A DNA stretch of 44,948 nucleotides from the NCBI GenBank assembly GCA_028287805.1, contig JAQBOY010000099.1:1-44948 (forward strand), in the 5' to 3' direction. Below are positions 1 to 8,501 of this stretch, one piece after another. The translations under genes were made by a program, and so were the position numbers. The stretch's first letter is position 1. Each line of letters starts with the position of its first letter. The notes below the pieces were generated by a model, which ran no database searches, was not told the origin of the DNA, and saw nothing but the letters and a program-made list of their open reading frames with translations. This DNA is from Mucilaginibacter sp. Its GTDB lineage: Bacteria; Bacteroidota; Bacteroidia; Sphingobacteriales; Sphingobacteriaceae.

Positions 1-2582
1 CTGATGAGGTTGGAGACTACGGAGCCGATCTTATCTCTGTCTGCAGTAATTTTTACAGGGCCTGATCCTATCAGGTTAATTGTATGGGTACTTACTATAA
101 GTTTGGTTTCGTCCAATATTTCGTCCAGCAACTGATCGAAGTAAAATGGCTGCTTTTCAATAAGGATCTTGCCAGCTTCCAGCCGGGAAATATTCAGGAA
201 ACCGTTGATCATACCAGCCATCCTTTTAACCTGCATATTTGCCTTCTCCATGGCCCCGGCTAAAAAGCTATCATTGCTATTCTTTAATTTGGCGTTAGCT
301 ACCTGGACGATGGCGGTTAATGAGGTTAGCGGTGTTTTCAACTCGTGACTAACCATACCAATAAAATCATTCTTCCTGGTCTCATCCATCTTCCTTTCGG
401 TGATATCCCTGGCTATTTTAGATAAACCAATAATATTACCGTCTGCATCTTTTAAAGGTGAAATAGTTAAGGAAACATCCAGAAGCCGGCCATCCTTAGT
501 AACCCTTTTCGTTTCAAAATGCTCTACCCGCTCCCCCCTCTTTAAACGTGAAAGTATCAGAGGTTCCTCATCATGCCGCTCTGGAGGTATGAGCTTATAG
601 ATGGTTTGACCTATAATTTCATCTGCAGTATAACCAAATATTCGTTCAGCCGAATTATTCCAGCTTGTAATCATACTCTCCAATGTTTTACTGATGATCG
701 CATCATCTGAAGACTCCACTATCGCCGCAAGTTTCGCGCTTTTTTCTTCTGCCTGTTTAATGTCTGTAATATCCATCGCAATGATCAGCCCGGCTTCTAC
801 TTCCTCCCGATCATTTTTAAGTGGTACAAAATGCACCATATAATTCTCGCCGGTTTCGGCCTTTCGTTCTACCGAAAACCTTTCTCCGGCCATCACCCTT
901 TCATACAAAGGCCTGGAGGCTTCATACCGTTCAGGCGGCCCTACTTCTGTAGGGTGCTTTCCTTCATAATCTTTCCTGTTATAACCCATCTTCTCCATAA
1001 TGTCACCTTCAATGGTAACAAACCGGTGATCCTTATCAATCACTATAATTAAAGATTTTGGAATATTTAAGGCAATGGACCTGAAAAGCTTTTCGCTCCT
1101 GACTATTGTTTCCTGTGCAAGTTTGCTTTCGGTAATATCTAATACAGTTCCAACATACCGTATCGCCTCACCATTAGTATTAAAATATACCGCCCCCTGC
1201 ACCCTTACCCACCGGATATTGTTGTTATCAAAGCGAAAAATACGGTAGATTACATCATAGTGCCCGTCACTGTTTGTAGCTAAAGCTTTTTGTATTTCGT
1301 TGTATACAGAAATACGGTCATCAGGATGAACATGGCTGGAAAATGCTTCAAAAGTGATAGATCCTTCCAGAGAAAAACCAAAAATGCTTTTAGCTTCTTC
1401 TGACCAGTGCAAGTCACCACTTATAGGGTTATAATCCCATGTCCCTAAGTTGGTGGAGTCAATTGCCATTCTTACCCTTGACTCGCTTTCTGCCAACTCG
1501 CTATTTTTTTGCTGCAGGCTTGCCTGCGTTTCAGTCAATTCTTCATTCGTCGCCGCCAGTTCTTCATTGGTTGCTGCCAATTCCTCGTTAGTTGCTGCCA
1601 TTTCTTCGTTGGCTGCCGCCAGCTCTTCATTTACCGCACCTATTTCCTCGTTAAGGGCCTGAAAATCAGATGCGTTTTCTTCAATCGCTTTCCTGGCCTT
1701 CACTTTATCCGTCACGTCAATAGCAACAACCATTATGGCAGTAGTCGTACCGTCAATATTTTTAATGGGTTCATAAACAAAATCAACATGCACTATTTCT
1801 TCCCTACCTTTTCTAATCAGCATGATCTCATGTTCATAGGCATGGTACGTTTCGCCTGTTTGCAAAACCTGATCAGTAATTGGCGAATAATAATCCGCGG
1901 CTTCAGCATTAACCTCCCAGTAAGGAGTGGTTTTAAATTGATCCCGTTCTTTACCTATAATCTCTAAAAAAACATCATTGACCTCCTCTACCATTAAAGG
2001 CTGGCCCTTGATGATACACATGCCAACAGGTGCCTGCCTGACTGTATTGAGCATATTTTTCTGGTTGATATTCAGCCGCTCAATAGCACGAATTTTTTCT
2101 GTGGTTTCTACACATATCACCAATACACCACCAATTTTACCATTTTCGTCGCTGATGGGGCTGTAGGAAAAATTGAAATAACAGTCTTCCGGGTACCCGT
2201 TCCGGTTAAGCGGTACCATGAAATTTGGAAAGCCTATCGATTGCCCATTCATCACTTCTTCAAACATTGGCCCTATCGTATCCCATATCTCCGCATAAGT
2301 ATCCCTGGCGCTTCTGCCCACAGCCTGCGGATGCTTCGTTTCCCCATTTATAGGCCGGAAAGCATCATTATACAATTGGATGTAATCTTTACCCCAGCAG
2401 ATCAATACCGGGAAAGTAGTCGTCAGCATCATACTGACTGTTTGTTTCAACGCGGCTGGCCATTCTCCAGGTGGCCCTAAAGACGTTTCCGACCAATTCC
2501 TGGAGCGTAATAACTCGCCCATTTGGCCGCCACCGGTTAAAAATGGTTGGCCGGTATTATTTGATCCATTATTTACAGTCAT
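1..2582 (-). CDS. Multi-PAS sensor histidine kinase (partial, C-terminus off the left edge)
   Basis: The reading frame is open from an ATG at 2582 (MTVNNGSNNTGQPF) to the window edge, about 860 codons. It holds roughly five PAS-type sensor segments. The second is followed by a heptad linker of repeated EELAATN units (about residues 305-355), and the last PAS ends in IARDITERK. The dimerisation/phosphoacceptor segment follows, with H746 in the H-box SHELKTPLTSL. The ATPase domain begins just before the edge and is cut off, so it is unknown whether a receiver domain follows. No transmembrane segment is evident, so it is probably a cytoplasmic sensor. An ATG four bases upstream (2586) runs into a stop after five codons, which supports 2582. 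The kinase class is certain; the signal is unknown. Confidence 0.93.
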   Translation of the reverse strand, partial: MTVNNGSNNTGQPFLTGGGQMGELLRSRNWSETSLGPPGEWPAALKQTVSMMLTTTFPVLICWGKDYIQLYNDAFRPINGETKHPQAVGRSARDTYAEIWDTIGPMFEEVMNGQSIGFPNFMVPLNRNGYPEDCYFNFSYSPISDENGKIGGVLVICVETTEKIRAIERLNINQKNMLNTVRQAPVGMCIIKGQPLMVEEVNDVFLEIIGKERDQFKTTPYWEVNAEAADYYSPITDQVLQTGETYHAYEHEIMLIRKGREEIVHVDFVYEPIKNIDGTTTAIMVVAIDVTDKVKARKAIEENASDFQALNEEIGAVNEELAAANEEMAATNEELAATNEELAATNEELTETQASLQQKNSELAESESRVRMAIDSTNLGTWDYNPISGDLHWSEEAKSIFGFSLEGSITFEAFSSHVHPDDRISVYNEIQKALATNSDGHYDVIYRIFRFDNNNIRWVRVQGAVYFNTNGEAIRYVGTVLDITESKLAQETIVRSEKLFRSIALNIPKSLIIVIDKDHRFVTIEGDIMEKMGYNRKDYEGKHPTEVGPPERYEASRPLYERVMAGERFSVERKAETGENYMVHFVPLKNDREEVEAGLIIAMDITDIKQAEEKSAKLAAIVESSDDAIISKTLESMITSWNNSAERIFGYTADEIIGQTIYKLIPPERHDEEPLILSRLKRGERVEHFETKRVTKDGRLLDVSLTISPLKDADGNIIGLSKIARDITERKMDETRKNDFIGMVSHELKTPLTSLTAIVQVANAKLKNSNDSFLAGAMEKANMQVKRMAGMINGFLNISRLEAGKILIEKQPFYFDQLLDEILDETKLIVSTHTINLIGSGPVKITADRDKIGSVVSNLI

Positions 2583-2934
2583 TCATTAATGGAGTTTAAG
2601 TTTTTATAGGATTGCGCAAAAGTAATAAAATGTTGCAAAAACTGTTCAGAGCTTTAGGTAAACGATTGTTTGAGGAATAAACGTATACTCACCTATATGC
2701 TTTGTGTTTTTTATGATTTCTATAGGCGATACCTTTTCACAGACCCCATAAAAGGCTAATTGTTTCCCTTAGCAATCAATGAAAATTATGGATGAAAGCC
2801 GAATGGCTCATACTTTATACCCGCCGGTAAACCGGTCTTAATACCGTCCATTCGAGTAAATGCGTTGGGTAGCTAAAACGATGGTACAAATTTCAATTAA
2901 TACATTTGGAGGCAAATTGTTATTAATTGTATAA
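2583..2934. other. Intergenic spacer without a gene
   Basis: 352 bases separate the start of the PAS kinase from the stop of the response regulator, both on the minus strand. I see no convincing reading frame. A short dyad, CCGGT-AA-ACCGG, lies near 2824-2835. No strong terminator with a T-run was found. The kinase promoter should lie here, but no clear TAnnTTTG box stands out. Confidence 0.5.
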
Positions 2935-3384
2935 CTACTCCCTGATTTTGCCAATCTTCTCGAGCTCTAAATTAGCTAAATGTAATTTCCGGGCAAGCTC
3001 TTTGTTTTCTTTACGCAAATTATAAATTTCAAGCGCATTTTCAATATACATCTTTAACTCATCATTTTGCCAGGGTTTAACCAGGTATTTATAAACCTGT
3101 CCGCGGTTTATAGCATCCATAACCGCGTTAATATCTGAAAAACCGGTCAATAATATTCGTATAGTATCAGGATATACCGGTAATATAGATTCTAAAAACT
3201 CAATGCCGGTCATTACGGGCATTCGTTGATCTGTTATAATAACTCCAATTTCGTGAGTATCTAAAATTTTTCGCCCCTCTTTTGCCGAGCTCGCGGTATA
3301 AATTTCAAAATCACGCCTAAAAGCTGCTTTAAAGCTATTTAAGTTATTAACTTCATCATCAACATACAACACGCCTGATTCCAT
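2935..3384 (-). CDS. Receiver-only response regulator with C-terminal coiled coil
   Basis: This 149-residue CheY-like receiver domain (about 1-120) shows the full set of phosphorylation residues: acidic D9/D10, phosphoacceptor D52 in ITDQRMP, T80 in LLTG and K103 in LVKPW. The last 30 residues (NLRKENKELARKLHLANLEL) look like a short coiled coil, not a DNA-binding or enzymatic output domain. The receiver resembles those of RpfG-type regulators. It is divergent from the 7TMR-DISM kinase at 3495 with a 110-bp spacer, so the two are probably partners. Output would be by protein contact or phosphotransfer; this is inference. Confidence 0.93.
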   Translation of the reverse strand: MESGVLYVDDEVNNLNSFKAAFRRDFEIYTASSAKEGRKILDTHEIGVIITDQRMPVMTGIEFLESILPVYPDTIRILLTGFSDINAVMDAINRGQVYKYLVKPWQNDELKMYIENALEIYNLRKENKELARKLHLANLELEKIGKIRE

Positions 3385-3494
3385 AATTGGTTTTTAAAAA
3401 TTATAAATATTAAAGATTCCTAAATACTTCAAAAGTTTATTTTTCTGCGCATTTTTAGTGCAAAAATACCGCGCTTCTAAGCTATTGTGTAAAA

Positions 3495-5633
3495 ATGAAA
3501 AAAATATTATTAATCTTATACCTAATTGTACAAAATAGCTTAGCGTTCGCTACCCAAACTGATACATTAAAACTTAACCAGTTTGATTCAAAATTATTAA
3601 CAAATCAATACTGCCTTGAGCTGGAAGACCCTAATCATCTCCTTTCTATAACTGATATTATCCATAATAATAATTTTCATAGTATTAGTACCACCCTTCC
3701 TATTTTAGGGTATTCAAAATCAGTTACCTGGTTAAAATTCATCTTAAAAAACAACACCAACCGTACCTACGCACCTATAACCGTAGGAAGAGTTATTATT
3801 GATGAATTCGATCTGTATTTTGAAAAAGCCGACCATAGCATTATACATCTGTCATCACGTAACCAGCAATATAATTTAAACGCTAAAGTGCAGGCAATTA
3901 CATTAATTAATTTACCTGTTTCATCTAATTCATCCAATACTTTATTTATAAGAGTAAAAAGCAAATCCTCAACAGTAATGCCGATTGAGGTGCATAGCGT
4001 TGATCAGTTTATGCAAAAAAGCAATATTGACAACATCATTAACGGTGCTTTTATAGGTGTTTTTTTAATAATGGCTTTATACAATTTAATGCTGTTTATT
4101 GTACTTGGCGACAAAAGTTATTTTTATTATGTACTATATATAGTTGCTTTAGGGCTATCACAAATGCTGACTATTGGCTATGGAAATAATTTTTTGCCAA
4201 AAGATAAAATCATTTTAAACAACTATATTTTCCCGGTTATAAGAGTGTTTTTTGGTTACTCAATACTATTATTTGCAGGTGAATTTTTGCAGTTAAAACA
4301 TAATATTAAAGGTTATTATAAACTCTACCTTTTTTTATATGCATTATACACCGCACCTTTAATTTTGGTAATTTTTGGCTGGACAATAGCTGCCTATACC
4401 CTAATAACTGTAAGTGTTTTTATCATCTCTTCAACGCTACTATTCATTGGCCTTTTTTTATATATAAAAGGATATGAACCTGCTAAATTTTTTATGGTTG
4501 GCTGGGGGTTATCTTTACTTGCTATATTAATGTCAATTGCACGAAACAGGGGGCTAATACCATACAATGAATTCACAGCCAACCTATTAATTTATAGCGC
4601 GCTAATTGAATTAATATTATTTTCAATTGCACTTGCAGATAAGATCAATTTTTACAGGCATCAGAAAGATGAATCGCAACAGGCAGCACTTGCTATTGCG
4701 AAAGAAAATGAACGCTTAATTACCGAACAGAATATTTTATTAGAGAATAAGGTAAAAGAACGCACTCAAGAACTAATTGAAACCAATCAAAACCTGTCAG
4801 TAACTATTGAAAACCTGAAATCGACTCAGTTTAAATTAATTGAAACTGAGAAAATGGCCTCACTTGGACAACTCACCGCAGGGGTGGCCCATGAAATTAA
4901 TAACCCCATAAATTTTGTAAGCGCAAATATTCCTCCTTTAAGACTTGATTTTAATGAGCTGTTTTTGTTGCTTAATAAATATGATGAAGCTGCAAGTAAC
5001 CCTGGCAACCCGGAATTACTTAAATCGGCCTTAAGTTATAAACAGCAAATTGACATGAACTTTGTAAAAAATGAAATTTTAGGTTTGCTGAATGGTATTG
5101 AGGACGGGGCCCACCGCACTTCAGAAATAGTTAAGAGCTTGCGTACATTTAGCAGGATAGATGAGTTTATACTAAAGCCCGTCAATATTAATTCGGCTAT
5201 ATTAAATACACTGGTACTTTTAAGAAGCTCTATCCCTTACTATATTGAAGTAAAACCTGTGTTTGATAAATTGGAACCTTTAAATTGTTACCCCGGGAAA
5301 ATTAACCAGATACTTGTAAATTTAATTAATAATGGCATACAAGCAATTAAAGCCAAAAAGGAGCATCATAATGAAAGTATACAGATTATGACCATTAACA
5401 ATCCGAATCATTTAATTATTGAAATTACGGATACAGGTATTGGTATGACCAATGAAATTAAGCAACGTGTATTTGAACCATTTTTTACTACTAAAGAAAT
5501 TGGCGAAGGCACCGGCCTGGGATTATCTATTGTATTTGGTATAGTTGAAATGCACCATGGTGCAATTGATATACAATCAACACCTGGAAAAGGTGCAACT
5601 TTTACGGTAACATTACCTAAAAATTTAGTGTAA
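3495..5633 (+). CDS. 7TMR-DISM sensor histidine kinase
   Basis: 712 residues. A signal peptide (1-20, ending SLAFAT) leads into an extracytoplasmic 7TMR-DISMED2-like sensor domain (about 30-165). Seven hydrophobic helices follow (about 180-385), typical of the 7TMR-DISM family, then a coiled coil (ENERLITEQNILLENKVKER). The H-box is GQLTAGVAHEINNPINFV with phosphoacceptor H466. The ATPase domain carries an N-box (NQILVNLINNGIQAI), G1 DTGIGMT and G2 GEGTGLGLSIV. It is therefore a complete membrane-bound kinase that probably senses a carbohydrate-like or other periplasmic ligand. The likely phosphorylation target is the divergent receiver protein at 2935-3384. It ends only 3 bp from the stop of the convergent NUDIX regulator. 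Confidence 0.95.
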   Translation: MKKILLILYLIVQNSLAFATQTDTLKLNQFDSKLLTNQYCLELEDPNHLLSITDIIHNNNFHSISTTLPILGYSKSVTWLKFILKNNTNRTYAPITVGRVIIDEFDLYFEKADHSIIHLSSRNQQYNLNAKVQAITLINLPVSSNSSNTLFIRVKSKSSTVMPIEVHSVDQFMQKSNIDNIINGAFIGVFLIMALYNLMLFIVLGDKSYFYYVLYIVALGLSQMLTIGYGNNFLPKDKIILNNYIFPVIRVFFGYSILLFAGEFLQLKHNIKGYYKLYLFLYALYTAPLILVIFGWTIAAYTLITVSVFIISSTLLFIGLFLYIKGYEPAKFFMVGWGLSLLAILMSIARNRGLIPYNEFTANLLIYSALIELILFSIALADKINFYRHQKDESQQAALAIAKENERLITEQNILLENKVKERTQELIETNQNLSVTIENLKSTQFKLIETEKMASLGQLTAGVAHEINNPINFVSANIPPLRLDFNELFLLLNKYDEAASNPGNPELLKSALSYKQQIDMNFVKNEILGLLNGIEDGAHRTSEIVKSLRTFSRIDEFILKPVNINSAILNTLVLLRSSIPYYIEVKPVFDKLEPLNCYPGKINQILVNLINNGIQAIKAKKEHHNESIQIMTINNPNHLIIEITDTGIGMTNEIKQRVFEPFFTTKEIGEGTGLGLSIVFGIVEMHHGAIDIQSTPGKGATFTVTLPKNLV

Positions 5634-5636
5634 CGC

Positions 5637-6338
5637 TTAAAAAAACTTATCGGGGTTAGGCACAAGGTTTAAAAATGCTTCAAAGTTTTCCTGGTAGTTT
5701 GAATGATTTAGCTCATAGTAAAAAGCCCCTTTTCGTGATGATAGTTTATCTTTTTCAGGCAACTTAACTAATAAACCGGTGGATAAAAGCTTACGGCTAA
5801 AATTACGGTCGTCAAATTTAGTTTGATATACACCCTCGTAAAGCGTCTGCAATTGCCGGATAGTAAATTTTGGGGGAAGCAATTTAAACAATATGGGATG
5901 CAAAGCTGCTTTATAACGCAATTGCCGCATAGCCAGTTTAACCATTTCCTCATGGTCAAATATCAGCTTTGGCATTTCTGTTAACAGGAACCATTCTGCA
6001 TGATACTTATCACTTAGCTGATTTTGATATTTATTAATATCAATCAATGCAAAATAGGCTATTGATAATGTTCTTTCAACCGGATCACGATCAGGATTTC
6101 CAAAAACCTGAAATTGCTCCATATACACGTTTTTTAATCCTGTACACTCTGCTAATACCCGAACAGCTGCATCATCCGGACTTTCTGAAGGCTCTACAAA
6201 CCCTCCCATTAAACTCCACTTGTTTTTTTCAGGTTCAAAACCACGCTGTATAAGCAACAATTTTATATTTAAACCATCAAAACCAAATATAATACAATCT
6301 GTAGCCGCTAAAATTCTGGTTTGATTTTTATAGTGCAT
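5637..6338 (-). CDS. NrtR-family NUDIX-domain transcriptional regulator
   Basis: 233 residues. The N-terminal NUDIX-fold domain (about 8-140) is followed by a winged-helix-like C-terminal domain (about 150-230, with PPKFTIRQLQTLYEGV and RNFSRKLLSTGLL). This is the architecture of NrtR-type regulators, which in Bacteroidetes include arabinose regulators. The NUDIX box lies at residues 46-68, but two of its glutamates are replaced: the consensus REUXEEXGU reads RVLAECTGL. Metal-dependent hydrolysis is therefore doubtful and a sensor role is favoured. The effector and operator cannot be read from the sequence, and no sugar operon lies next to it. A residual NUDIX hydrolase is the alternative. 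Confidence 0.85.
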   Translation of the reverse strand: MHYKNQTRILAATDCIIFGFDGLNIKLLLIQRGFEPEKNKWSLMGGFVEPSESPDDAAVRVLAECTGLKNVYMEQFQVFGNPDRDPVERTLSIAYFALIDINKYQNQLSDKYHAEWFLLTEMPKLIFDHEEMVKLAMRQLRYKAALHPILFKLLPPKFTIRQLQTLYEGVYQTKFDDRNFSRKLLSTGLLVKLPEKDKLSSRKGAFYYELNHSNYQENFEAFLNLVPNPDKFF

Positions 6339-6443
6339 AAATGGGTAAATATTTTTTAACTGAATGACTTTGCCCCGCCTAAAATGTTAAATATTTTTCA
6401 ATTTTAAAATCTATATTAACAGTGCACTAAAATATACAATTAA

Positions 6444-7043
6444 ATGCTTATAAAATTCAATCTGGAAGACGAATATATTTTACAGGATGAACGGGTGCTA
6501 TTAAGACCCTTACAGGAAGAAGATATTCAATTTCTTTTACCTTTCGCCCTCAACGAATCTGATACATGGGTGTATTCCCAGCTAAATGCCGCTGGTGAAA
6601 TTGGTATGGCCAATTATATTCATAACGCTATTGAAACTAAAAACACAGGTGTAGCGTACCCCTTTATTATTTTTGATAAAAAAACCAATGAATATGCCGG
6701 ATGTACCCGATTTTATGATATCCAGCTCGCTCATCAAACATTGCAATTGGGTTATACATGGTATGGTGAAAAATTCAGGGGAACAGGTTTAAATAAACAT
6801 TGCAAATTTTTACTGTTACAATTTGCTTTTGAAACATTAGCTATGGAACGTGTTGAATTTAGGGCCGATTTGAGAAATGAACGAAGCATAGCCGCCATGA
6901 AAAGTATAGGTTGCGTGCAGGAAGGAATTATAAGAAGCCATTTATTGCTGGAAGATGGTACCAGAAGAGATTCTGTTGTGTTAAGCATTTTAAAAAACGA
7001 ATGGAAAAACGGCGTGAAAGATCAGTTGAAAAATAAACTTTAA
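6444..7043 (+). CDS. GNAT N-acetyltransferase, RimJ/RimL type
   Basis: 199 residues with the GNAT fold of the ribosomal-protein-acetylating RimJ/RimL group. It opens with the usual LLRPLQEEDIQFLLPF strand-helix. The acetyl-CoA pyrophosphate loop is YGEKFRGTGLNKHC (about residues 111-124), and the conserved tail segment NERSIAAMKSIGCVQEG follows. The substrate cannot be deduced; peptide N-termini, small molecules and antibiotics are all used by this family. The gene stands alone on the plus strand, divergent from the NUDIX regulator with a 105-bp spacer. Confidence 0.88.
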   Translation: MLIKFNLEDEYILQDERVLLRPLQEEDIQFLLPFALNESDTWVYSQLNAAGEIGMANYIHNAIETKNTGVAYPFIIFDKKTNEYAGCTRFYDIQLAHQTLQLGYTWYGEKFRGTGLNKHCKFLLLQFAFETLAMERVEFRADLRNERSIAAMKSIGCVQEGIIRSHLLLEDGTRRDSVVLSILKNEWKNGVKDQLKNKL

Positions 7044-7093
7044 CAGTTTTAATTAGCTTACTTAAGCAGATTATAAAAATACAAGCATTAAAC

Positions 7094-7101
7094 TATCTTT
7101 G
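7094..7101 (+). promoter_or_regulatory. Candidate Bacteroidetes -7 promoter box
   Basis: TATCTTTG matches the Bacteroidota -7 consensus TAnnTTTG and ends 16 bases before the ATG of the CDGSH gene. A matching -33 TTTG is not evident, so this is a moderate call. Confidence 0.4.
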
Positions 7102-7117
7102 CCGAAAGATAAAAATT

Positions 7118-7342
7118 ATGGCAGCAACAAAATTAACTATTAACAACAACGGCTCGGTAAAAATTGAAGGTGACTTTGAAATTGTGGATGTGCAAGGCAA
7201 TAATTATGGCTTGCAGGGCAGAACTGTTGTATCAATTTGCCGCTGCGGCCAGTCGGCTAATAAACCATTTTGCGATGGATCGCACAAAGGTCACTTTGAA
7301 CATAATGCAATAGCATTTGATCTGCCGCCAAAAAAGGTATAG
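7118..7342 (+). CDS. CDGSH-type [2Fe-2S] iron-sulfur protein
   Basis: This 74-residue single-domain protein carries the complete CDGSH signature CRCGQSANKPFCDGSH. The 3Cys-1His cluster ligands are C41, C43, C52 and H56, the arrangement known from mitoNEET and its small bacterial homologues. There is no signal peptide or membrane anchor, so it should be cytoplasmic. The cluster is redox-active and transferable in characterised relatives, but the physiological role of the bacterial single-domain form is unclear. It may be transcribed from the box at 7094-7101. A long imperfect inverted repeat separates it from truA. Confidence 0.93.
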   Translation: MAATKLTINNNGSVKIEGDFEIVDVQGNNYGLQGRTVVSICRCGQSANKPFCDGSHKGHFEHNAIAFDLPPKKV

Positions 7343-7345
7343 TTC

Positions 7346-7405
7346 TGAGTTTTAGTACTGAGCCAAGTCAGAAAGAACAAAGGCTTGTCTCAGTACTTAC
7401 ACTCA
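7346..7405. repeat. Intergenic inverted repeat (24-nt arms)
   Basis: The arms 7346-7369 and 7382-7405 pair at 20 of 24 positions around a 12-nt A-rich loop. The core arm sequence is AGTACTGAG. It fills almost the whole spacer between the CDGSH stop and the truA start. No T-run follows, so it is not an ordinary terminator. It resembles in style the dyad at 16436-16477. Confidence 0.7.
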
Positions 7406-7410
7406 ATGCT

Positions 7411-8232
7411 TTGAACCTGATTAAATTGAGATACTTCATTCACATAGGCTATCACGGCACTAAATATAGTGGCTGGCAAAAACATCCCGGTGTATTAAAT
7501 GTACAGGAGGTTTTAGAAACCTGCATTAGCCGCGTTTTAAAAAAACCGGTTACTATTGTTGGCTGTGGCCGAACTGATGCACAGGTACACGCAAGTCAGT
7601 TCTTTTTCCATATGGATATTGAAAAGGAATGGAAATTCGACCTTTTTTTCAGGTTGAACAAGCTATTGCCTGCCGATATTGCCCTGTTTGATATTATTAA
7701 AATGGAGGGGCTTCCCCATGCCCGTTTTGATGCTATTGAAAGAACCTACGATTATTTTATCCATACCTATAAGGATCCTTTTTTAAACGGATTCAGCTCC
7801 TATTATCCCGAAAAAAACCTTGATCTGGAAAAAATGAAAGCAGCTGTCGCATTGCTTACTCAATATAATGATTACAGAGGATTTTGTAAAAGCCCTGACA
7901 GAAACGACCATACGATTTGCCATATTAATTACGCCGGTTTATTTGCCCATCAAAATGGAGACAAATTTCGTTTTCAAATTACGGCCAATCGTTTTTTAGG
8001 TAAAATGGTAAGAATAATAATGGGCAGATTATTAGATATTGGAAGAGGCAAACTAAGTGTTGATCAATTTGAGTATTACCTTATTAATAAGGAAACCCCT
8101 TCAATTATTACCCCCGCTTACCCGCAAGGACTTTATCTTTCAAAGGTTACCTATCCTTACTTAAATCTGCAACCGGGAACAACATTTATAACTATGCTCC
8201 AAAATAATGTTGATGGCTGGCATAACTTATAG
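7411..8232 (+). CDS. truA: tRNA pseudouridine(38-40) synthase TruA
   Basis: 273 residues from a TTG start; a second in-frame TTG lies at 7426 and no ATG fits. TruA isomerises uridines 38-40 in the anticodon stem of tRNAs. The catalytic motif GCGRTDAQVHA contains the nucleophilic aspartate (D56). The conserved opening YHGTKYSGWQ and the FLGKMVRIIMG segment near the C-terminal half are both present. Length is close to the usual family size. The upstream inverted repeat ends five bases before the start codon and could affect initiation. The gene is convergent with the VF530-type gene. Confidence 0.95.
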   Translation: MNLIKLRYFIHIGYHGTKYSGWQKHPGVLNVQEVLETCISRVLKKPVTIVGCGRTDAQVHASQFFFHMDIEKEWKFDLFFRLNKLLPADIALFDIIKMEGLPHARFDAIERTYDYFIHTYKDPFLNGFSSYYPEKNLDLEKMKAAVALLTQYNDYRGFCKSPDRNDHTICHINYAGLFAHQNGDKFRFQITANRFLGKMVRIIMGRLLDIGRGKLSVDQFEYYLINKETPSIITPAYPQGLYLSKVTYPYLNLQPGTTFITMLQNNVDGWHNL

Positions 8233-8249
8233 TTAGTAGCCACCTATTA

Positions 8250-8471
8250 CTACCCTTCTGCAAACGTGCTCAAATACAAATCTTCTACCTTTTTCCGCGC
8301 CCATGGTGTTTTACGAAGAAATTTTAAACTTGATTTTATACTGGGGTCAGAGAGGAAACAATTGACACGTATACGATAACCCAGCTCGGGCCAGCCATAA
8401 TGCGCTACTAAAGCGTTTAATATCATTTCTAATGTTTTGCCATGAAGCTGGTTGTTGGGCTGTTGCTGCAT
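8250..8471 (-). CDS. VF530-family (DUF2132) small DNA-binding-like protein
   Basis: 73 residues from the ATG at 8471 ([11 protein letters not shown]); an in-frame ATG at 8486 would add MLFLN, which fits the family less well. The body carries the hallmark elements of the VF530/DUF2132 family: [21 protein letters not shown], and [21 protein letters not shown]. The family has a compact helical fold described as DNA-binding-like, with no firmly assigned function. The 3' end lies 17 bp from the truA stop on the other strand. Confidence 0.88.
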   Translation of the reverse strand: MQQQPNNQLHGKTLEMILNALVAHYGWPELGYRIRVNCFLSDPSIKSSLKFLRKTPWARKKVEDLYLSTFAEG

Positions 8472-8501
8472 GTTCAAAAATAACAATATTGTAATTAACT
8501 A

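Noticed and set aside
1540-1660. Short regular repeats that could suggest a CRISPR array
   Set aside because: The 21-bp period has no spacers and is in frame as coiled-coil heptads within a kinase.
1509-1967. A 152-codon plus-strand open frame
   Set aside because: It lies opposite the multi-PAS kinase frame, has no family motifs, and its composition mirrors the repeated EELAATN codons.
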